Both the position numbers and the translations under genes were made by a program. Shown here piece by piece: positions 7,504-12,740 of a DNA stretch of 12,740 nt (the stretch's first letter is position 1; each line of letters opens with the position of its first letter). The notes below the pieces were generated by a model. It did not search any database and was not told where the DNA came from. It saw only the letters and a list, made by a program, of their open reading frames with translations. Source of the DNA: Pseudomonadota bacterium (GTDB lineage Bacteria; Pseudomonadota; Alphaproteobacteria; Thalassobaculales; Thalassobaculaceae); the NCBI GenBank assembly GCA_027623845.1, contig JAQBUJ010000029.1:1-12740 (forward strand), read 5' to 3'.

Positions 7504-8483
7504 ACAGCGCGACCGCTGCGGCCCTGGGGGCCCTGCACCACTATGTCGAATACGACCATGTGTCGGATAATTTTCGCGATGACGTCCTCGCCGGGCTTCG
7601 GCAATTCCCCAAGCGATTGCCCAGCAAGTATTTCTATGACGAACGCGGATCACAGCTGTTCGATGAGATCTGCGCGTTACCCGAATACTACCCGACCCGC
7701 ACGGAGATGGCGCTGTTGCGAAAGATCTCCGGCGATGTGGCCGATCTTATCGGCGAGGGCGCCACGGTCATCGAATTTGGCAGCGGGTCGAGCACCAAGA
7801 TCCGAATTCTTCTCGATTCGCTCGACGCACCCATGGCTTATGTGCCGGTGGATATTTCGCGCGAGCACCTGCTCTTGTCGACCAAGGACCTGGCCGACAG
7901 CTATCCCGATTTGCGGGTGGTTCCGGTTTGCGCGGATTACACCCAGCCCTTCGACGTGCCGCAGATCGCCGGTGAAAAGGTTCGCGCTGGCTTCTTTCCG
8001 GGCTCGACGATCGGGAACTTCACCCGCGCTGACGCGATCTCGTTTCTGCGTGCCGCGGCACTGGATTTGGGCCACAACAACGGCTTGTTAATCGGTGTGG
8101 ATTTGCGCAAGGACGCGAAAATCCTGCACGCGGCTTACAACGATGCAGCCGGGGTGACCGCCGCGTTCAACCTGAATCTGTTGCGCCGGATCAACGGCGA
8201 ACTGGGTGGCGATTTCGATCTCGATGCCTTCGCCCATGACGCACGGTGGGTGCCCGAGCCGGGGCAGATCGAGATGCACCTGGTCAGCACGCATGCACAG
8301 ACGGTCTCGATTGATGGCGAATCCTTCGACTTCGAGGCCGGCGAGAGCATCCACACCGAGGATTCCCACAAATACGGCATCGCGGAATTCAAGGCGCTGG
8401 CCGGTGAAGCTGGCTGGAACAGCATCGATTGCTGGACCGACCCGGACGAGCTTTTCTCGATTCACCTGTTGCGGGTTGCCTAG
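7500..8483 (+). CDS. egtD: L-histidine N-alpha-methyltransferase EgtD
   Basis: A 327-residue SAM-dependent methyltransferase that trimethylates histidine to hercynine, the first committed step of ergothioneine biosynthesis. Family signatures include YFYDERGSQLFDEIC (44-58), LPEYYPTRTE (60-69) and the SAM-binding EFGSGSSTK (92-100). Others are PGSTIGNF with Asn173, and HTEDSHKYG with Glu287 and Ser289, corresponding to histidine-binding residues of mycobacterial EgtD. The length is normal. The ATG overlaps the egtB stop (ATGA), so the two are translationally coupled. EgtA, EgtC and the C-S lyase EgtE are not encoded in the window; an unlinked PLP lyase could complete the route, and EgtB may accept cysteine directly. 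Confidence 0.96.
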   Translation: MNSATAAALGALHHYVEYDHVSDNFRDDVLAGLRQFPKRLPSKYFYDERGSQLFDEICALPEYYPTRTEMALLRKISGDVADLIGEGATVIEFGSGSSTKIRILLDSLDAPMAYVPVDISREHLLLSTKDLADSYPDLRVVPVCADYTQPFDVPQIAGEKVRAGFFPGSTIGNFTRADAISFLRAAALDLGHNNGLLIGVDLRKDAKILHAAYNDAAGVTAAFNLNLLRRINGELGGDFDLDAFAHDARWVPEPGQIEMHLVSTHAQTVSIDGESFDFEAGESIHTEDSHKYGIAEFKALAGEAGWNSIDCWTDPDELFSIHLLRVA

Positions 8484-8854
8484 CCGGCTGTGCGGTTTCG
8501 GTGCTCTGCGCCAACAGCTTCCGAGACCGATGTGTACCCGACGCGGATCAGTCGTTCCGCGATCTCGCGCTTGATGGTCAGGTCGAGGCCGCGCCCGTCC
8601 GGCATCGTGATCCTGCGCTCCAGCCGTTAGGTCGGTTTTGGCACATCAGCGACATGCTGATCGGCAGCCACGAAATCCTTAGCTCGGTCAACCACGGACA
8701 TCGACGGCGCGCTGGTGGATATCAGCCCGGAGGCGCGAAAGCTCTGCAACCAAGCCGATCCGAACTTCACTTTCGGGGACTCGGCGGATCTTACGTGGGC
8801 AATCGTGGTTAATTGACGTTTATAGTTGCCGAACAGTTAACAAGGGGCCCGATC
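8484..8854. other. Intergenic region with possible gene debris
   Basis: Between egtD and the amidase start there is no intact gene. One plus-strand frame (about 8661-8816) encodes a plausible protein tail ending TFGDSADLTWAIVVN and stopping at TGA 8814-8816. It has a stop at 8658 and no good start; GTG at 8715 would give 33 residues. In another frame just upstream, WHISDMLIGSHEILSSVNHG also looks protein-like, which would fit a frameshifted relic. A 41-codon minus-strand frame (8605-8480) overlaps the end of egtD. None is recognisable, and chance is possible. Confidence 0.45.
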
Positions 8855-10483
8855 ATGACGGATTTCTGGCGACTTTCATTGGCGGAGCAGTCTGCCCGCG
8901 TTACGAGCGGCGAGATTTCGCCGACCGAATTGACTAACGCCGCGTTGGCGCGGATCGAAGATCTGGACCCCGTCTTGGACGCTTGCGTAACCGTTATGGC
9001 CGAGGCCGCCACCGCCGCGGCCACGACCGCGACGACAGAGATCGCCGCCGGCCGCAGCCTTGGCCCGCTGCATGGATTGCCAATCGGGTTGAAGGATATT
9101 TTCGATACGGCAGGCGTCCTTACGGCCGGCGGCTCGAAGACCGCGATCGATCGTGTGCCAACACGGGATGCCACTTCCGTGGCGAAGTTAAGAGCGGCTG
9201 GGGCCATACCATTGGCCAAGCTGACCACCCATGAATTCGCCCATGGAGGCCCGAGCTTCGATTTGCCCTGGCCGCCGGCGCGTAACCCTTGGAACCGGGA
9301 TCATTTTACGGGCGGATCATCCAGCGGCTCTGGCGCTGCTGTCGCCGCTGGATATGTCGGCGCCGCCCTGGGATCGGACACCGGAGGGTCGATCCGTGGC
9401 CCCGCCGCGTTCTGCGGCGTCGCTGGCTTCATGCCTACTTATGGCCTGGTCAGCCGGGTTGGGGTTATCCCGAATTCATTCACCTTCGATCATGCCGGTC
9501 CGCTTGCCTGGACGGCGGAGGACTGCGCGTTGATGTTGGATGCGATCGCCGGGCCGGACGGCGGTGATCCGGCCAGCGCCGATGCGTCGCCGCCTCGCGC
9601 CGTGGCGGGGGTGGGGCAATCGAACCCGGGTCTTCGGGGGGGCGTTCTGCGCCATTTTTGGGAGGAAGATCTAAATGTCGCGTCGGAGACCGTCGCCGCG
9701 ACGGAAGCGGCGGCGGAGGCATTGTCAGGCCTGGGCGCGGTCGTTGAGGAGGCGCGGATCGCGCCGGTGCAAGACTGGTACGACGTCAAGATCGTCATTG
9801 CCGAAAGTGAGCTTTTCAATGTCCACCGGCGGAACTTGACGACGCGGCCGCGGGACTTCGGGCAGGATTTCCTGGCGCGCAGCCTGGGCGCTTTGCTGTT
9901 CACCAGCCAGGATTACGTCGCGGCCCAGCGCCGCCGCCGTCAGTTATTGGCGGAAATGCAACGCGTTTGGGGTCGCTTTGACATCCTTCTGGCGCCAAGC
10001 GCGGGTGGTCCGGCGCCCCGTCTTGACGCCCACAAGACCAAGACTTTCTGGACCAAACCTAGCATCCTGACGCCGTTTGACGTGACCGCCGGGCCGGCGC
10101 TCAGCTTGTGTTCCGGGTTCTCGCAAAGCGGGTTGCCGCTTGGGATTCAGCTTATTGGCCGACCGTTCGACGACGCCCGAGTGCTGGCGGTAGGCGCCGC
10201 GCTGGAGCGCGAAATTGGCGATCGGGCGCGGCGGCCGGACGTTAGGGCCGGTCCACCGCCGGTCGAAGCAGCACCGATACTCGGCCCGCCAGACATCGAT
10301 TTGGCGCCGGGGGAGGTGGCGCAAATCGAAGCGATCGCAGCTGCCGCCGGGTTCCCGCTCGATGACTTCCTGTTTGGGCTTTTGGCGGAAGCGGCGCCTC
10401 ATGCATGGGCGATGGGCCGACGGCTCGATCGGGAGTACGGCTTTGGCGATGAGCCTAGCAACGTCTTTGTGCACCAAAGATAG
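8855..10483 (+). CDS. Amidase-signature family hydrolase
   Basis: A 542-residue amidase-signature enzyme that hydrolyses a C-N amide bond by a Ser-cisSer-Lys triad. The residues are visible as Lys80 in GLPIGLKDIFD, Ser155 in FTGGSSSGSG and Ser179 in GSDTGGSIRGPAAF; the 24-residue gap between the serines is that of the family. The core ends around residue 455 after SGLPLGIQLIGRPF and a helix. About 70 further residues follow (LAPGEVAQIEAIAAAAGFPL and on), an extension that may be a small helical C-terminal domain. I chose ATG 8855, with AAGGGG eight bases upstream, over an in-frame TTG at 8813. No signal peptide. It may be transcribed with egtBD or alone. Substrate unknown; it is not clearly GatA. 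Confidence 0.92.
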   Translation: MTDFWRLSLAEQSARVTSGEISPTELTNAALARIEDLDPVLDACVTVMAEAATAAATTATTEIAAGRSLGPLHGLPIGLKDIFDTAGVLTAGGSKTAIDRVPTRDATSVAKLRAAGAIPLAKLTTHEFAHGGPSFDLPWPPARNPWNRDHFTGGSSSGSGAAVAAGYVGAALGSDTGGSIRGPAAFCGVAGFMPTYGLVSRVGVIPNSFTFDHAGPLAWTAEDCALMLDAIAGPDGGDPASADASPPRAVAGVGQSNPGLRGGVLRHFWEEDLNVASETVAATEAAAEALSGLGAVVEEARIAPVQDWYDVKIVIAESELFNVHRRNLTTRPRDFGQDFLARSLGALLFTSQDYVAAQRRRRQLLAEMQRVWGRFDILLAPSAGGPAPRLDAHKTKTFWTKPSILTPFDVTAGPALSLCSGFSQSGLPLGIQLIGRPFDDARVLAVGAALEREIGDRARRPDVRAGPPPVEAAPILGPPDIDLAPGEVAQIEAIAAAAGFPLDDFLFGLLAEAAPHAWAMGRRLDREYGFGDEPSNVFVHQR

Positions 10484-10600
10484 GCGCCGCGCCGTCCGCT
10501 CCTGTGCAAAGGATTTGGTTTCTCTGAGTGGCGGATCATGTCCGTAGACAGCCGAATATCCGGCATGGGCGTTCTGAGAGCTTTGCGCCTATGCGGTGCG
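10484..10600. other. Convergent intergenic spacer
   Basis: This 117-base gap lies between the converging amidase and short-chain dehydrogenase genes, where transcription should end from both sides. Only a weak GCCG/CGGC inverted repeat is visible (GCCGAATATCCGGC, around 10551-10564), with no T-tract. I see no convincing rho-independent terminator. Confidence 0.5.
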
Positions 10601-11383
10601 TTAATCCATCACCACCCCGCCGCCAACATTGAGCGCGGCGCCGGTGATCTCTCGAGCCTCGGCGGATGCTAGGAACACCGCTGCATTGGCGATATCGTCG
10701 GCGCTCTGCAGGCGCTGCAGTGGGATGTTCTCCTCGGCAAAACGCCCGCCGATCGAGGCTGCGCTACCCCCTTCGTTGTCGGATCGGGCCTGCCAACCAC
10801 GCCAGGCCATGCCGACGTCGCTGATATAACCGGGACAAATCGCGTTGACCCGCACCGCCGGCGCAAGCTCCGCGGCCAGCGCCCTGCTCATCCCCAGCAC
10901 ACCAGCCTTGGTCGCCCCGTAGACCGACAACTCGGCCCAGCCGCGCTTGCCTGCTTGGGACGACATGTTGATCATGACCGCGTCGCCGGTGTCCAGCATC
11001 GCCTGGGCGAAAGCCTGTGCACATAAGATGACGCCCTTCAGGTTCACCGCCAACAGGGCGTCGATCCGCTCCTCGGGGATCTCGGTGATCAAGCCCCGAC
11101 CGCTAAGACCGGCGTTGTTGACCAGCACATCGACCCCGCCGAGACGCCGCACGGCTTCGGCCGCCAAGGCCCGGGTCTCGGCCGACTTGGTAACGTCGCA
11201 GCCGATCCCGGAAATGGTGCCGGCGCTCGCAAGCTCAACCGCCGTGCGGTCCGCCGCTGCTGCATCGATATCGGCGATCACTACGGCGGCGCCCTCGCGC
11301 AGATATGCTGCCGCGATCGCCCGGCCAATGCCCGAAGCCCCGCCGGTTACCACCGCCCGCCGTCCCGTTAAGCGTCCCGTCAT
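10601..11383 (-). CDS. Short-chain dehydrogenase/reductase (SDR)
   Basis: A 260-residue classical SDR that interconverts an alcohol and a ketone using NAD(P). The Rossmann motif TGGASGIG is at 13-20, and Asp38 at the end of strand beta-2 suggests NAD(H) preference. Other signatures are NNAG (89-92), Asn114 in AVNLKG, and the catalytic Ser142, Tyr155 and Lys159 in SVYGATK, with normal 13-residue Ser-Tyr spacing. PGYI follows at 184-187, then a variable substrate-lid segment rich in Trp/Arg/Gly. I chose ATG 11383, preceded by AAGGGAGA; an in-frame GTG at 11434 would add 17 residues unlike the family. It is divergent from the 2-hydroxyacid dehydrogenase, so the two may share a control region. 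Substrate unknown. Confidence 0.93.
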   Translation of the reverse strand: MTGRLTGRRAVVTGGASGIGRAIAAAYLREGAAVVIADIDAAAADRTAVELASAGTISGIGCDVTKSAETRALAAEAVRRLGGVDVLVNNAGLSGRGLITEIPEERIDALLAVNLKGVILCAQAFAQAMLDTGDAVMINMSSQAGKRGWAELSVYGATKAGVLGMSRALAAELAPAVRVNAICPGYISDVGMAWRGWQARSDNEGGSAASIGGRFAEENIPLQRLQSADDIANAAVFLASAEAREITGAALNVGGGVVMD

Positions 11384-11608
11384 GTTCCATTCTCCCTTCG
11401 TGCGACTTGGTCTCCTTGTAACGATCATGCACACTAATCCTGCGCCGATATCCTCCTTTCATGGGCCGCCGCCGAAAATCACGTTTGAGGTGAGCGCGAT
11501 ATTGGAGACCGAAAGGGTCGGAGCAACCGATACGGCACCCCGCTCCGGTCTCGATCGACGCGAGCGAGATCAGGGTGCCCTCTCCAACCGAAGCGGGATA
11601 AACGACGC
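11384..11608. promoter_or_regulatory. Divergent promoter region, SDR and 2-hydroxyacid dehydrogenase
   Basis: This 225-base gap lies between two genes transcribed away from each other and so must hold both promoters. On the minus strand it contains AAAGGAGG near 11455 (reverse complement CCTCCTTT), which is Shine-Dalgarno-like but is not followed by a properly spaced start of the SDR frame. I do not see a strong -35/-10 pair or a long palindrome, and no regulator gene adjoins. Confidence 0.5.
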
Positions 11609-12598
11609 ATGACATCCAAGAAACTGGTTGTGACCTACGCGCTTGATGACGAGGGTCGCGAGATTGTCACGGGCGCCCTGGACGGCGCTGGCGAGGTTGT
11701 CGGGTTGGAAGATCACCCGGCCGAAGCCCGCGCCGAAATTCTGACCAACGCCGATGTACTATTGGCGCGAAACATATCAAAGGAACTGGGTGACGGCGAA
11801 CTTGGACTATTGGCCAATGCCTCGTTATTGCAGTTCGTCAGCGCCGGTATCGACTTTATCCCGCTTGGCGGCTTGCCTGCGGGCCTACGGGTCGCCTTCA
11901 ACGGCGGCGGGTATGCGGAGCCGATGGCCGAGCATGGCTTGGCGATGGCGCTAGCGGCGGCCAAACGGCTGATTGTCGAACACGACAATCTGAAGCGCGG
12001 TGATTTCAATCAGTTCACCACGAACCGCATGCTTGCGGGCGGCGTCGCCGGCATTCTCGGCTTCGGCGGGATCGGCGTCGCCAGCGCCCGTCTATTGCGT
12101 GGGTTGGGCATGTCGGTGCACGCCATCAATCGTCGGGGCGCCAGCGACGAACCGACGGATTGGATTGGCCGGCCGGCCGAATTCGACAAGTTGCTCGCCA
12201 CGGCTGATGTGCTTTTGGTCAGCCTACCCTTGACCCGAGCCACGGAGGGAATGATTGGCGCCAGGGAATTGGCGCTTATGAAACCCGACGCGATCCTGAT
12301 TAATTTGGCGCGCGGCGAGATTATCGACGAGGCGGCCTTATACGATCATTTGTGCGCACATCCAGATTTCACCGCCTGTATCGATGCCTGGTGGGTGGAA
12401 CCGGTGCGTCATGGCGCCTTTCGCATGGACCAGCCGTTTCTCGGTCTGGCGAACGTTATCGCTTCACCACACAACTCCGCCTCGGTACGAGGCTGGCGAC
12501 GGACCGCGCTATCGCGAGCCGTCGCGAATTGCCGGCGAGCGTTGCTCGGCGATGAGCCGCTGCATTTGGCCGGCCCGGACGATCGCTTCGTCGATTAG
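11609..12598 (+). CDS. D-isomer-specific 2-hydroxyacid dehydrogenase
   Basis: A 329-residue cytosolic oxidoreductase that reduces a 2-oxo acid to the D-2-hydroxy acid or the reverse. The cofactor motif GFGGIG is at 151-156. The end of the next strand reads AINRR (172-176) with no acidic residue, which suggests NADP(H) rather than NAD(H). The catalytic residues are Arg235 in NLARGE, Glu264 in WWVEP and His288 in SPHNS. The N-terminal catalytic domain includes QFVSAGIDFIPL and AEHGLAMALAAAKR (107-120), both family-typical. ATG 11609 is the natural start, although the upstream purine signal is weak (AAGCGGGATAA). Glyoxylate/hydroxypyruvate reductase-like and sugar-acid dehydrogenase roles are both possible. 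It is the last gene in the window. Confidence 0.93.
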   Translation: MTSKKLVVTYALDDEGREIVTGALDGAGEVVGLEDHPAEARAEILTNADVLLARNISKELGDGELGLLANASLLQFVSAGIDFIPLGGLPAGLRVAFNGGGYAEPMAEHGLAMALAAAKRLIVEHDNLKRGDFNQFTTNRMLAGGVAGILGFGGIGVASARLLRGLGMSVHAINRRGASDEPTDWIGRPAEFDKLLATADVLLVSLPLTRATEGMIGARELALMKPDAILINLARGEIIDEAALYDHLCAHPDFTACIDAWWVEPVRHGAFRMDQPFLGLANVIASPHNSASVRGWRRTALSRAVANCRRALLGDEPLHLAGPDDRFVD

Positions 12599-12673
12599 CG
12601 TCACGCGTCAGCCACCCGCAACATTAAAAAATACCTGCGCTCCATAGATAGTCAGGGTGGAAAGGTCGGTTGA
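12599..12673. other. Short right flank
   Basis: These 75 bases between the dehydrogenase stop codon and the right inverted repeat contain no gene. There is no clear hairpin-plus-T-tract terminator, and no internal copy of the terminal repeat core of the kind suspected near 362-379 on the left. Confidence 0.6.
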
Positions 12674-12738
12674 ATATACCCCGACTCTCCGCGGACCCGA
12701 AAAAGGCTGGTATTTTCGCTGAAGAGGGATTCTTATCG
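12674..12738. repeat. Right 65-bp terminal inverted repeat
   Basis: Exact reverse complement of positions 1-65, beginning ATATACCCCGACTCTCCGCG and ending TTATCG, with two further G residues before the window ends. Inner flanks differ between the two copies (TTGA before this copy; TGATG-type sequence at the left in the same orientation), so 65 bases is the true shared length inside the window. It could extend further outward beyond the window. Confidence 0.9.
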
Positions 12739-12740
12739 GG

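Noticed and set aside
6070..7653. A 527-codon minus-strand frame opposite egtB
   Set aside because: EgtB on the plus strand has complete family motifs; the antisense translation has none and reflects codon bias.
1..12740. A defence island, CRISPR array, retron or phage module
   Set aside because: No repeat-spacer array, reverse transcriptase, nuclease, integrase or phage structural gene was found; all convincing genes are metabolic.

Overview
The window reads as a GC-rich proteobacterial accessory segment, most likely alphaproteobacterial. That placement rests on gene families and codon style, not on a marker gene; no rRNA, tRNA or housekeeping gene is present. It carries nine convincing genes, all metabolic enzymes or an enzyme's accessory subunit. 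There is no transposase, integrase, CRISPR array, toxin-antitoxin pair, regulator or transporter inside it.

Layout. Positions 1-65 and 12674-12738 are perfect 65-bp inverted copies of one sequence, so the segment sits between two oppositely oriented ends of the same repeated element; this may also be why the sequence stops here. The left part is on the minus strand: a phytanoyl-CoA dioxygenase-family protein followed by a cytosine deaminase/AtzB-like amidohydrolase (2727-401), and further right a GMC flavin dehydrogenase with its gluconate-2-dehydrogenase subunit-3-like partner (5359-3277). The 549 bases between these two pairs hold clustered inverted repeats and a terminator-like hairpin on the plus strand.

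The middle is a plus-strand egtB-egtD operon (6205-8483) with a 4-base ATGA overlap. It encodes the sulfoxide synthase and histidine methyltransferase of ergothioneine biosynthesis. An amidase-signature hydrolase (8855-10483) follows on the same strand after a 371-base gap with possible gene debris. The right part is a divergent pair: a short-chain dehydrogenase (minus, 11383-10601) and a D-isomer-specific 2-hydroxyacid dehydrogenase (plus, 11609-12598).

How the genes may work together. EgtB and EgtD form a clear pathway core, although EgtA, EgtC and EgtE are absent here. The rest look like parts of small-molecule catabolism: hydroxylation, alcohol/sugar oxidation, deamination or hydrolysis, amide hydrolysis and 2-hydroxy/2-oxo acid reduction. 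No single pathway can be named from the sequence. The most distinctive biochemical point is the GMC dehydrogenase: it has a Cys-x5-Cys-x3-Cys triad matching the 3Fe-4S ligands of FAD-dependent glucose dehydrogenase, but neither it nor its small subunit has an export signal and no cytochrome c gene adjoins it. I did not find a convincing undescribed defence or mobile system.
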